DNA from: Bacteroidia bacterium
Lineage (GTDB): Bacteria; Bacteroidota; Bacteroidia; SpSt-205
Assembly (NCBI GenBank): GCA_025059535.1
Contig: JANXCX010000002.1
Location: forward strand, 1 to 64,000
Length of the DNA: 64,000 nt
Reading direction: 5' to 3'
Part shown: positions 18,338 through 27,246 of the stretch, piece after piece
How the letters are laid out: each line of letters opens with the position of its first letter
Position numbering within the stretch: position 1 is the stretch's first letter
Translations under genes and position numbers: made by a program
The notes under the pieces: model-generated
The model's input: the letters and a program-made list of their open reading frames with translations, nothing else
The model's database searches: none
Told to the model about the DNA's origin: nothing

Positions 18338-19326
18338 AGCTTTCCCGCGGCAATAGCCCGGCGTACCTGCTCCTCAATCCACTGGTAAGTTACCTCAAGG
18401 CCCTTCCGTAGCGGCTCCGACGGCTTCCAACCCAGCTTCTCGTAAATCAGCGTATTATCAGAATTCCGCCCGCGTACGCCTATTGGGCCGGGCACATGCC
18501 GAATCTCTAACTTTACCCCCGCAATCTCCATGATGAGTTCGGCCAGCTGATTGATCGTTACCATTTCTTCCGAGCCGATATTGACGGGGCCGGTGAAGTC
18601 GGAGCGCATGAGGCGCAGGGTACCTTCTATGCACTCATCTATATAGAGGAAAGAGCGGGTTTGCTGGCCATCGCCCCATACTTCAATGTAGGGCAGACCT
18701 TTGAGCTTTGCTACGGCTACTTTACGGCAGAGGGCGGCGGGGGCCTTTTCCCTTCCGCCTATCCAGGTGCCCTCAGGCCCGAAGATATTATGATAGCGGG
18801 CGATGCGCACCTCTAAGCCGTAATTGCGATGGTAGGCTAGGTATAGGCGCTCGCTGAAGAGCTTCTCCCAGCCGTATTCGCTGTCAGGGTCTGCGGGATA
18901 CGCCGTATGCTCCGCCGTTTTAGGATTATTTGGATCCGTCTGATTGTAGGCTGGATACATGCAGGCGGAGGAGGAGTAAAAAATGCGGCGGATATTTCGC
19001 TTGTAGCAGGTATCCAGCATGTTGAGGTTTATGGTGGCGGAGTTGTGCATAATGTCGGCGTCGTGCTCGCCGGTAAAAACGTACCCTGCTCCGCCCATGT
19101 CGGCGGCGAGTTGGTACACTTCATCAAAAGGCCCATCCACGATGCTGCGGCAGAAGGCCGGATCGCGCAAATCGCCGATTACAAAATCATCGGCCGCAGT
19201 GGGGGCAAACTCAGGGTACTTGAGGTCCACGCCACGTACCCAATAGCCCTCCGCTTTTAGGCGCTTTACTAAGTGGCTACCAATGAAGCCACCCGCCCCG
19301 CATACCAAAGCGCGTTTTACTTTCAT
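18334..19326 (-). CDS. NAD-dependent epimerase, GDP-mannose 3,5-epimerase-like
   Basis: CGAGGFIGSHLV; QLAADMGGAGYV; YSSSACMYP; YGWEK; HNIFGPEGTWIGGREKAPAALCRK resembles plant GME. Confidence 0.85.
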   Translation of the reverse strand: MKVKRALVCGAGGFIGSHLVKRLKAEGYWVRGVDLKYPEFAPTAADDFVIGDLRDPAFCRSIVDGPFDEVYQLAADMGGAGYVFTGEHDADIMHNSATINLNMLDTCYKRNIRRIFYSSSACMYPAYNQTDPNNPKTAEHTAYPADPDSEYGWEKLFSERLYLAYHRNYGLEVRIARYHNIFGPEGTWIGGREKAPAALCRKVAVAKLKGLPYIEVWGDGQQTRSFLYIDECIEGTLRLMRSDFTGPVNIGSEEMVTINQLAELIMEIAGVKLEIRHVPGPIGVRGRNSDNTLIYEKLGWKPSEPLRKGLEVTYQWIEEQVRRAIAAGKL

Positions 19327-19330
19327 AGCG

Positions 19331-19338
19331 CAAAGGTA
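19331..19338 (-). promoter_or_regulatory. -7 motif TACCTTTG, 4 nt before epimerase ATG
   Basis: TAnnTTTG match. Confidence 0.55.
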
Positions 19339-19353
19339 GAGAGAAAAAAAACG

Positions 19354-21585
19354 CTATTTTGCCAAGGGTGTGCGCAGGCGTACTTGGAAATCAAGGCGAG
19401 TTTGGCCTGTTTGTACCCAGAGGTTCAGGAGCGAATCGGAAGGAGGGAGGACCTGCCAGCGTATGTGCCCAAAAGGCTGCCACCCTAAGGTATCGCGACC
19501 GCGCCCCCATACCACTGGCGTAGGGGGATCAGCTACGGCTTGAAGGGGTAAATATGGCGGATAGGACCTAAGCCATACCGTACTGTAGGGCTGCGGCGAA
19601 AGCAAATCCAAAGAAGCCTGCCTACAGCTAGGGGCGTGGGGGGGAAGATTATAGCACCGTCCCTGAAAGTAAGCCGCTAACGCTGGCTGATTCGGCAGTT
19701 CTATCCGACGCAGCCTAAGCCTCACAGTGTCTGCCGGCAAACAGGCAGAACAGTAGGTGAAGTTAGGGCTTAGCCAAAGCACCCGAAAGTGCTGGCAGTC
19801 TTTCCAGACATACCGCCCTCTTAGGTAGTAGGCAGGCTTTTGGGAAGGGCATGTGGGAAGGGGCCTATCCCCCGTAAGGGCGCAGCTCAGGGCGCGCCCT
19901 ACTTCAAAAGGCGGCTTATCCAGAGGGGGTAGGGGTAGAAGGGCTACTATCTTCTCAGCCAGTGGCAGGGCGGTAAGCTGGCCTTTCAGGCAGCCACTTG
20001 CGCGGCCATCCGGATTGCCCAGCCATACTCCTACAACATAGTCAGAGCTCCAGGCAATGCACCACGCATCACGCAAATAGGTAGAGGTACCCGTTTTGTA
20101 ACTCCACCCATTGGGTAGCCGTAAAATCTCCCGAACGATCCAACTGCTGCCGGAATGCCCAATTTCCTTCTGTAAAATGGAATCTCGGGAGGTTCGGCGC
20201 AGTTTTACCCACAGGCTACCCGTAGCTAGGGGAGTGTAAGCCTGCACCAGCTCATACAGGGAAGCCTCCACTCCACCTACAATCAGATTATATTCCAGAT
20301 GCTTAGGACGTGGCAGACCCAACTCCTGAAGTCGGTGGGCAAACTCCCTCAGACCTACCTGGTGAAGGAGAGTTACCGCTGGGGCGTTGAGCGACTGGCG
20401 CAGGGCCTTCGCCGCCTCTACCTGGCCCCTGTAATAGGATCGCTCAAAATTTATGGGTTTATACCTACCGAAAAAGCGGGGCGCATCTAAGAGAGGTGTA
20501 GCGGAGTGGATTAGCCCTCTTTCCAGGGCTTCTCGCCAAAGAAGCGGCTTGAGCGTGCTGCCGACCGAGCGCCGAATTTGAATAAGGTCTATCGCACAGT
20601 GGAAGTAGTCGGAACTGGGTAAGTAGGCTAGCACTTTACCCGTAGGGGCTTCAGCGATGAGGATAGCGCCTTCTTGTATTCCACAACTGCGCCAGAAGGC
20701 CAGGTGCTGCTGTAGAAGGGCTTTGGCCCGAGCCTGTAGGCTGGGGATTAGGTAAAGGGTATCCCCTGACGCCGCCGTAGAGGGCAAGGTGTGAGGAGGT
20801 AAATGAGGCAGGGGTCTAGGCAGGGGGCGTAGCGGGAGCCTTTCGGCTTGAGCCAAGTCAGAGGGGCTGATAAGGCCAGCCTGAGCCCAGCGGCGCACCC
20901 AGAAAAGGGCCCTCTGACGAAAAGTCGGATCTCCCCTCAGAAACGCCTTCTGGAAGGCAGGGCGCTGACTTATCAGCAAAAGGGCCGCCAGCTCTAGCAG
21001 GGTAAGGCTAACGGCAGATTTGCCAAAGTACCACTGCGCCGCCGTCTCCACCCCCTCTATATTTCCCCCAAAAGGCGCATAGGTAAGATAGAAGCGAAGG
21101 ATGGCGTTTTTAGAGTAGCGCAGCTCCAAGCCTATGGCCCAGAAAATCTCTAAAAGCTTACGGGGAATGGATCGCTGGCCGGGCCGCCACAGCCGGGCCA
21201 GCTGCATGGTTAGGGTAGAGCCGCCCTGCGGCCGACCCCGAAGTGTTTGCCACACCGCCCGCAAAAGCGCAGGTGGAAAAAAGCCCGGATGATACCAGAA
21301 ATACCGGTCCTCTTTGTGGAGCAGAAGCGGGGCCAAGTAGGGAAGCGCCGAGTCCGGTAGAGGGAGGCGCCATTTTTCATCCGCACTTAGACCAACGTGT
21401 AGGAGGTGCCCTTTTGTACTCAGGAGGACGGGGCTAAGGGGCGGTGGCTCAGGAGCTTCCTCCCAGGCTAGGCCTAAGAATAGCCCGAGCGCTAAAAGCC
21501 CCAGCAGGACTTTTTCGCCTAAGGCTTTTTGGCCCTCAGGCGGTAGAAGGGGTATCCGAAGAAGGCGGCCGAGAAGCTTTCTCAT
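19354..21585 (-). CDS. pbpC: Penicillin-binding protein 1C
   Basis: GT51 EDRYFWYHPGF, GGSTLTMQLARL; transpeptidase SVGSTLKP, SLNAPA, YKTGTS; PBP1C C-terminal region. Confidence 0.92.
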   Translation of the reverse strand: MRKLLGRLLRIPLLPPEGQKALGEKVLLGLLALGLFLGLAWEEAPEPPPLSPVLLSTKGHLLHVGLSADEKWRLPLPDSALPYLAPLLLHKEDRYFWYHPGFFPPALLRAVWQTLRGRPQGGSTLTMQLARLWRPGQRSIPRKLLEIFWAIGLELRYSKNAILRFYLTYAPFGGNIEGVETAAQWYFGKSAVSLTLLELAALLLISQRPAFQKAFLRGDPTFRQRALFWVRRWAQAGLISPSDLAQAERLPLRPLPRPLPHLPPHTLPSTAASGDTLYLIPSLQARAKALLQQHLAFWRSCGIQEGAILIAEAPTGKVLAYLPSSDYFHCAIDLIQIRRSVGSTLKPLLWREALERGLIHSATPLLDAPRFFGRYKPINFERSYYRGQVEAAKALRQSLNAPAVTLLHQVGLREFAHRLQELGLPRPKHLEYNLIVGGVEASLYELVQAYTPLATGSLWVKLRRTSRDSILQKEIGHSGSSWIVREILRLPNGWSYKTGTSTYLRDAWCIAWSSDYVVGVWLGNPDGRASGCLKGQLTALPLAEKIVALLPLPPLDKPPFEVGRALSCALTGDRPLPTCPSQKPAYYLRGRYVWKDCQHFRVLWLSPNFTYCSACLPADTVRLRLRRIELPNQPALAAYFQGRCYNLPPHAPSCRQASLDLLSPQPYSTVWLRSYPPYLPLQAVADPPTPVVWGRGRDTLGWQPFGHIRWQVLPPSDSLLNLWVQTGQTRLDFQVRLRTPLAK

Positions 21586-22327
21586 ACAGCTCAGCTAGGT
21601 ACATCTCCCGTAGGAAGTAGTTCCAGCTATTTTGGAGGGCTATAGCCCACCCGCGCCAGCCGCTCCGCCAGCCGCGCCGCCAGAGAAAGCCGCGCAGGAA
21701 ACGAAAGGCCGCCTTGAGAGCCGCCCGCGTCCAGGAGACTTTCTGGCCATTTTGGAAAAGCGCCTGGGCTGCCAGCTGCATATAGCGGCTGTGTCGCAGA
21801 AGACTCTCTTCTACGCTGGCATAGGTATAATGCCAAAGCTCACCGGGAAGGCGCTGGACAGGGGTATGCGGTGGAAGGATCAGCTTCTCATGTACGGGGT
21901 CTGAGCTCCAGTAGGCCAAGCCACGACGGAAAAGACGCACTTTCCAGTCTGGGTACCATTCGCCGCTGCGAATGAAAGCCCCGCAGAAATGCCCCACGCG
22001 CAGAACCTCATAGGCTGGCGCGCGCCAGTGCCCCTTCTCGGCCAAAATCGCTGCTTGCAGCGTTGGCGAGAGCACCTCATCCGCATCCAGCGAGAGAATA
22101 TACCGCCCCCGCGCTAGGGTATTCGCATAATTCTTCTGATCCCCATACCCCCTGAAGGGCCTTTGGTACCAGTGCGTTAGGGGAAAGCGGCGGGCTATCT
22201 CATAGGTTTCGTCAGTAGAGCCGCTATCCACGATGATGATTTCGTCCGCTACCTTTTGGGCAGCTTCTAAGGTAGGGGCTAGGCGGTGCGCTTCGTTGTA
22301 GGTAATAAGCACGACGGAGAGTTCCAT
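21536..22327 (-). CDS. Glycosyltransferase family 2
   Basis: MELSVVLITYNEAHRLAPTLEAAQKVADEIIIVDSGSTDET, SLDADEVLSP; WaaE/KdtX-like. Confidence 0.9.
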   Translation of the reverse strand: MELSVVLITYNEAHRLAPTLEAAQKVADEIIIVDSGSTDETYEIARRFPLTHWYQRPFRGYGDQKNYANTLARGRYILSLDADEVLSPTLQAAILAEKGHWRAPAYEVLRVGHFCGAFIRSGEWYPDWKVRLFRRGLAYWSSDPVHEKLILPPHTPVQRLPGELWHYTYASVEESLLRHSRYMQLAAQALFQNGQKVSWTRAALKAAFRFLRGFLWRRGWRSGWRGWAIALQNSWNYFLREMYLAELYEKASRPPSSDTPSTA

Positions 22328-23565
22328 CAGACGCTGGTGCGGATCGTCTCTATAGGGTGGAGGCGGGCGGCCTGCCAGGCTGGCGCTAGGGCAGCTAAAA
22401 GGCCTACCCCTAAGGTAATGCCCAAGCTGCGCAAAAGGCCCATAAGAGGCACTTGTAGGGTAAGGCCTAAGGTTTTAGCTGGACCAGCTCCGAACCAAGC
22501 ACCTATAACCGTAAGGGCTAATCCCACTACTCCGCCTGCTAAACAGAGAAAAATCCCCTCTGTCAAAAACACGCCTAAAATAAAGCTGCGCGGCGCGCCA
22601 ATAGCCCGCTGAATCCCTATTTCGCCGCGACGCTCCCGTACGGCGATATAGAGAATATTTGCCACGCCGAAGCCTCCTACCAGGAGGGCAAAGCTGGCCA
22701 AAAACAACCCTGCCATTTCTACATACCCTAAAACCTCTCTTATCTGGCGCAGAAGGGCATCTTGGCGGTTGATGGCAAAGTTGTCTTCAGCTTTCGGGGG
22801 GAGATGGCGGCTCTGACGCATAAGCAGTCGCACCCGCCTTTCAAGTTCGTCCAGAGGGAGGGCCTGGGGGTCCTTTGCGCGCACAAGAAGCGTTCGATCG
22901 CCCCGGTATTTAGACCAGCCCTCCAGCCGAAGCAGTAAAGGAAATGGGGCGAGCAGGGCATTATCCAGATCGCCCCCAAATATGCCTTGGAGCCGCAAAA
23001 CGCCTATGATCTTGAGGGGGTGGCCCTTATAGAGGACGGTGAGGCCTACCGCCCGGGCCTCTTGCCCAGCCAGCCAGCGGGCCAAGCGCGCGCCCACCAC
23101 AGCCTCAAGCGCCGCACGCTGAAGCGTCCCCTCCGTAAATAAATGGCCCGCCTCAAGGGCCATAGGATACACTCGGCTAAAATCCGCCGAAATTCCTATA
23201 AGTCGCACCGTTTTTGTACGTCCCTTGAAGTTTATCTCTCCCTGATGGTCAGCCCTTATAGCTACCCACGCCGCACCCTCTAAGCCCTGCCGCACTTGCT
23301 GATAATCGGTAAGCGTTATGCGCGGCCGCCGCTGATACTTTTGCCAATCCTCCTCCTCAAAAGTCCAAGGAAAATGATGCACATACACCGTAGAACTCCC
23401 CAAAGCCTCAAAGCGTTCTAAAATGGATTCCCTCATTGAGAAGCTAAATACATGGATAGCCGTAACGGAAAAGATGCCTATCGCTATGGTGAGCAGAGTA
23501 AGTAAGGAACGACGCTGATGGGCGGCTACATTGCGCAGCGCCTGCCGCAAGACCTCCCCAAACAT
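22327..23565 (-). CDS. ABC transporter permease (MacB/FtsX family)
   Basis: N-terminal RRSLLTLLTIAIGIFSV, periplasmic domain, C-terminal VRERRGEIGIQRAIGAPRSFIL. Confidence 0.9.
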   Translation of the reverse strand: MFGEVLRQALRNVAAHQRRSLLTLLTIAIGIFSVTAIHVFSFSMRESILERFEALGSSTVYVHHFPWTFEEEDWQKYQRRPRITLTDYQQVRQGLEGAAWVAIRADHQGEINFKGRTKTVRLIGISADFSRVYPMALEAGHLFTEGTLQRAALEAVVGARLARWLAGQEARAVGLTVLYKGHPLKIIGVLRLQGIFGGDLDNALLAPFPLLLRLEGWSKYRGDRTLLVRAKDPQALPLDELERRVRLLMRQSRHLPPKAEDNFAINRQDALLRQIREVLGYVEMAGLFLASFALLVGGFGVANILYIAVRERRGEIGIQRAIGAPRSFILGVFLTEGIFLCLAGGVVGLALTVIGAWFGAGPAKTLGLTLQVPLMGLLRSLGITLGVGLLAALAPAWQAARLHPIETIRTSV

Positions 23566-23566
23566 T

Positions 23567-23574
23567 TATCTTTG
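23567..23574 (+). promoter_or_regulatory. -7 motif TATCTTTG for queA (face-to-face pair)
   Basis: TAnnTTTG match, 14 nt before queA ATG. Confidence 0.5.
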
Positions 23575-23581
23575 CGCCCTA

Positions 23582-23589
23582 CAAAGATA
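23582..23589 (-). promoter_or_regulatory. -7 motif TATCTTTG for the ABC permease (face-to-face pair)
   Basis: Plus CAAAGATA; 16 nt before permease ATG; shares a base with queA ATG. Confidence 0.5.
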
Positions 23590-24638
23590 TGAGCAGTCGG
23601 CTCTCAGACTATGATTTTACGCTTCCACCCAGCCAAATTGCCCAGTATCCACCCGAGCCGCGCGGTAGCAATCGGCTCATGGTGCTCAATCGGCGCACTG
23701 GTGAAATTTCTCACCACCAGTTCAGCGAAATCAAGAATTTCTTTGAGGAAGGCGATGTAATCATTTATAATAACTCGCTCCCTTTTCCGTGCCTCCTTAT
23801 AGGGCATAAGGAGCGCAGTACCTCTCGGGTGGAAGTACTCCTTCTGCGGGAGCTGGATAGCGAATCCCATTTGTGGAATGCCATGGTAGAACCTGCCCGC
23901 AAGATTCGGGTAGGGAATAAGCTCTACTTTCCCAATAGCCCGCTTACGGCAGAGGTGGTGGATAATACGACGAGCCGCGAGCGGGCTATCCGCTTTATTG
24001 TGCCACCACGCCATAACTTTTCTGCTTTAGTGGAAAGCATTGGGCTTATGGCCTTGCCTAAGTATATCACACGTCCCCACAAGCCCGAGGATTATAGGGA
24101 TTTTCGGCCGGTTTGGGACGGCGTGGTGGGGTCGGTACAACCACCAGACGCCAGCTTAGCCTTTACTCGGCTTCTTATCCGTGAGCTAGAAGTAAAAGGG
24201 GTAGATTTTGTGCCCATCACCCTTCATGTAGGGGCAGCTAATTTCCGACGGATAGAAGTAGAGGATCTTTTCAAGTTTAGCTTAGATGCCGAATGGTTTC
24301 ATATTCCGCCAGAGACGGCCCGGCGGGTCAATGAGGCGCGCGCGCAAAACCGGCGGGTCTTAGTGGTAGGTGCCAGCACGCTGCGTGCAGTGGAATCCAG
24401 CCTCACCGCCGACGGTTACCTCAAGCCCGCCGAGGACTGGACGGTGAAGTTTATCTTTCCGCCCATGCGCTTCCATATTCCTACGGCCTACCTTACCCAA
24501 TTTCATATGCCGCGGGCGCAAGGGTATATTGCGGCGGCAGCCTTCGGCGGCTATGAGGCTGTGCGTAAGGCTTACCAGGAAGCGCTTCAGGCTGGCTATA
24601 AATGGGGCTGCTATGGCGATCTCCTTCTGATTATCTGA
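23589..24638 (+). CDS. queA: S-adenosylmethionine:tRNA ribosyltransferase-isomerase
   Basis: DYDFTLPPSQIAQYPPEPRGSNRLMVLNR; LHVGAANFRRIE; GASTLRAVES. Confidence 0.95.
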   Translation: MSSRLSDYDFTLPPSQIAQYPPEPRGSNRLMVLNRRTGEISHHQFSEIKNFFEEGDVIIYNNSLPFPCLLIGHKERSTSRVEVLLLRELDSESHLWNAMVEPARKIRVGNKLYFPNSPLTAEVVDNTTSRERAIRFIVPPRHNFSALVESIGLMALPKYITRPHKPEDYRDFRPVWDGVVGSVQPPDASLAFTRLLIRELEVKGVDFVPITLHVGAANFRRIEVEDLFKFSLDAEWFHIPPETARRVNEARAQNRRVLVVGASTLRAVESSLTADGYLKPAEDWTVKFIFPPMRFHIPTAYLTQFHMPRAQGYIAAAAFGGYEAVRKAYQEALQAGYKWGCYGDLLLII

Positions 24639-25339
24639 TGGCGGTGTGGGTACAGCTGGCAGCTGGTAGTGGGGTGCGTGCTGAATCGGCCATTCCCAAG
24701 CAGTTTAGGCGGCTGGGCCGCAAACCCCTGCTGGCTTATGCCATAGAGACCTTTCTCAGCGTTTTTCCCGAAGCTCCTGTAGTGGTGGTACTCCCTTTAG
24801 CGTATTTTACCTACGGAAAGGCCCTTCTCCAGCGGTATTTTCCGAAGGCGCAGCTCCTTTTCACTATAGGTGGAGCTACACGCAGCGCTTCTACAGAGGC
24901 GGCGCTGGCCTTTTTGTGCGAGGCGGCCCTCCTTCAGCCGCAGGAGGTGATTGCCTTTCATGATGCAGTGCGTCCTTTTCCTTCGGCGGCTTTGATAGCG
25001 CGCGCTTTCGCCACAGCCCAACAAAAGGGCTCTGCAGTCTGCGGCCTTCCTCTCAGTTTTTCCATTCGGCAGGTAGAAGGGGAAAGCTCACGCGCCCTTC
25101 CGCGCGAGAGTTTCTGGGAGGTACAAACCCCCCAGGTCTTTCGCGGCGATGTACTCCAGGCTGCCTGGCAGAAGCTTTCCCCCACCGCCGACCCCCGCTT
25201 TACGGATGAAAGCAGCTGGATAGAAGCCGCTGGCTGGCCTATTTACCTTATCCCTGGCGAACCGACCAACATCAAAATCACCTACCCCATTGACTGGGAA
25301 GTGGCACGCGGGTGGCTGCGCCGTAAGTCTACTAGCTAA
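24638..25339 (+). CDS. ispD: 2-C-methyl-D-erythritol 4-phosphate cytidylyltransferase
   Basis: [53 protein letters not shown] overlap with queA stop. Confidence 0.94.
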   Translation: MAVWVQLAAGSGVRAESAIPKQFRRLGRKPLLAYAIETFLSVFPEAPVVVVLPLAYFTYGKALLQRYFPKAQLLFTIGGATRSASTEAALAFLCEAALLQPQEVIAFHDAVRPFPSAALIARAFATAQQKGSAVCGLPLSFSIRQVEGESSRALPRESFWEVQTPQVFRGDVLQAAWQKLSPTADPRFTDESSWIEAAGWPIYLIPGEPTNIKITYPIDWEVARGWLRRKSTS

Positions 25340-26604
25340 GAGGGTGAAGAGGGCTGAATATCCTCCAATCCCTTTAGGATGTCTTCCGGGAGCAGATGTC
25401 CTAATCGGGTTTTCTTAGTTTCCAGATAGCGGCGGTTGTAGGGAGTTGGCGGGCATAGGAGCGGCACAATTTCTACGATTTCCAATCCATATCCCGCTAG
25501 GCCGGCGCGTTTGCGGGGGTTATTGGTCATAAGGCGCATTTTGCGCACCCCAAGGTCGCGCAGAATCTGGGCCCCCGTCCCGTAATCCCTCTCATCAGGC
25601 TTGTAGCCCAGCACTAAGTTAGCCTCTACGGTGTCTAATCCATCTTCTTGCAATTTGTAGGCTTGCATTTTGGGCAGAAGTCCAATTCCTCGGCCTTCTT
25701 GGCTGATGTAGACGAGTACGCCCTTGCCTTCGGCCTCTATGCGTTGGAGGGCTAGGGCTAGCTGGCTACCGCAGTCGCACCGCAGGGAGCCTAGTACGTC
25801 GCCAGTAAAGCACGAGGAGTGCACCCGAACAAGCACCGGTTCTTCAGGCGTCCACTGGCCTTTAGTGAGGGCAATATGGGGTTCGCCCGTAATAGTATGC
25901 TTATAGGCATGGAGCTGGAAGTGCCCGTACTTCGTGGGCATATCTACGACGACGTGTTTTTGGATGGTAGTTTCGGTGCGTAGGCGGTAGGCGATGAGGT
26001 CGCGAATGGTGATGAGAGGAAAACCCCATTGGTCGGCGAATCGCCGCAGGTCAGGGAGGCGGGCCATAGTGCCGTCTTCATTCATGATTTCTACAATCAC
26101 GGCGGCGGGGTAAAGGCCGGCTAGGCGCATAAGGTCTATGGCAGCCTCAGTGTGGCCGGCGCGCCGTAAAACGCCCTCTGGCCGCGCTATAAGCGGAAAA
26201 ATATGGCCTGGCCGCGCAAAATCCTCTGGCCGTGCCGCTGGATCGCTCAGGGCCCGAATCGTACGAGCCCTATCATAGGCTGAGATGCCCGTAACTGGCC
26301 CCTCCCCGATGTAATCCACGGACACCGTGAAAGCCGTATGGTGCGGAGCGGTATTCTCCGCTACCATAAGGGGGAGGTGCAGCGCGCGCGCCCGCTCCGC
26401 CGTGAGGGGAACGCAAATAAGCCCACGCGCCTCACGCACCATGAAATTCACAGCTTCTGGCGTGGCAAATTGCGCCGCCATAACTAGATCCCCCTCATTT
26501 TCCCTGTCCTCGTCATCCACGACGACTACCATGCGCCCCTGCCGCAGCGCCTCTACGGCCGCTTCTATCGGATCGATCCGAATAGAGGCCTCCTCTGGCC
26601 TCAT
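25336..26604 (-). CDS. ribBA: Bifunctional DHBP synthase / GTP cyclohydrolase II
   Basis: [63 protein letters not shown]. Confidence 0.97.
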   Translation of the reverse strand: MRPEEASIRIDPIEAAVEALRQGRMVVVVDDEDRENEGDLVMAAQFATPEAVNFMVREARGLICVPLTAERARALHLPLMVAENTAPHHTAFTVSVDYIGEGPVTGISAYDRARTIRALSDPAARPEDFARPGHIFPLIARPEGVLRRAGHTEAAIDLMRLAGLYPAAVIVEIMNEDGTMARLPDLRRFADQWGFPLITIRDLIAYRLRTETTIQKHVVVDMPTKYGHFQLHAYKHTITGEPHIALTKGQWTPEEPVLVRVHSSCFTGDVLGSLRCDCGSQLALALQRIEAEGKGVLVYISQEGRGIGLLPKMQAYKLQEDGLDTVEANLVLGYKPDERDYGTGAQILRDLGVRKMRLMTNNPRKRAGLAGYGLEIVEIVPLLCPPTPYNRRYLETKKTRLGHLLPEDILKGLEDIQPSSPS

Positions 26605-26611
26605 AATCTAC

Positions 26612-27178
26612 TTAAACATAATGAGCCAGAGCGTTTTCCAAACGGTTTTGCACTTCCTCTATGCTGCCTGTACCAACGATGCGGTGAAGCTTCCCCTGAG
26701 CCGAATAGTGGCTGATGAGAGGGGCCGTTTTGGCATAATACTCTTGAAGGCGTGTGTGGATAGTCTCCAAGCTATCATCCACGCGCCCTTCGGTTTGCCG
26801 GCGGGTCATAAGCCGCTGTATAAGCTCACGCTCAGGCACCTCTAGTACAAAAACTCCTGCTATCTCACCCTGCCGGTTGCGAAGAAACGCCTCCAAGGCC
26901 TCGGCTTGACCCAGTGTGCGCGGAAAACCATCCAGCAGATAGGTAGCCTGAGAATCGCCAAGGTATTTCGTAACTAGGTCAATCATAAGCTCATCGGGGA
27001 CGAGCTTACCATTTTCTACGAGGGCACGGATTTGCTGGCCTAGCGGCGTACCCTGCTGAATTTCCGAGCGCAGAAGGTCGCCCGTAGCTAAGTAGCCCCA
27101 GCCGTATTTGGCTACAAGGAGACGAGCCTGGGTGCCCTTGCCAGCTCCCGGCGGCCCAATGATCAAAAACACACGCAT
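26612..27178 (-). CDS. adk: Adenylate kinase
   Basis: IGPPGAGKGTQARLLV, LLDGFPRTLGQAEAL; short-lid form. Confidence 0.96.
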   Translation of the reverse strand: MRVFLIIGPPGAGKGTQARLLVAKYGWGYLATGDLLRSEIQQGTPLGQQIRALVENGKLVPDELMIDLVTKYLGDSQATYLLDGFPRTLGQAEALEAFLRNRQGEIAGVFVLEVPERELIQRLMTRRQTEGRVDDSLETIHTRLQEYYAKTAPLISHYSAQGKLHRIVGTGSIEEVQNRLENALAHYV

Positions 27179-27182
27179 GCCG

Positions 27183-27190
27183 CAAAGATA
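27183..27190 (-). promoter_or_regulatory. -7 motif TATCTTTG, 4 nt before adk ATG
   Basis: TAnnTTTG match. Confidence 0.55.
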
Positions 27191-27234
27191 AGCCCGAAAC
27201 TGACACAGCCCTTATAGTCTCTTTATCTTCTTAT

Positions 27235-27242
27235 TAATTTTG
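27235..27242 (+). promoter_or_regulatory. -7 motif TAATTTTG, 4 nt before GH18 gene ATG
   Basis: TAnnTTTG match. Confidence 0.55.
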
Positions 27243-27246
27243 TCCT

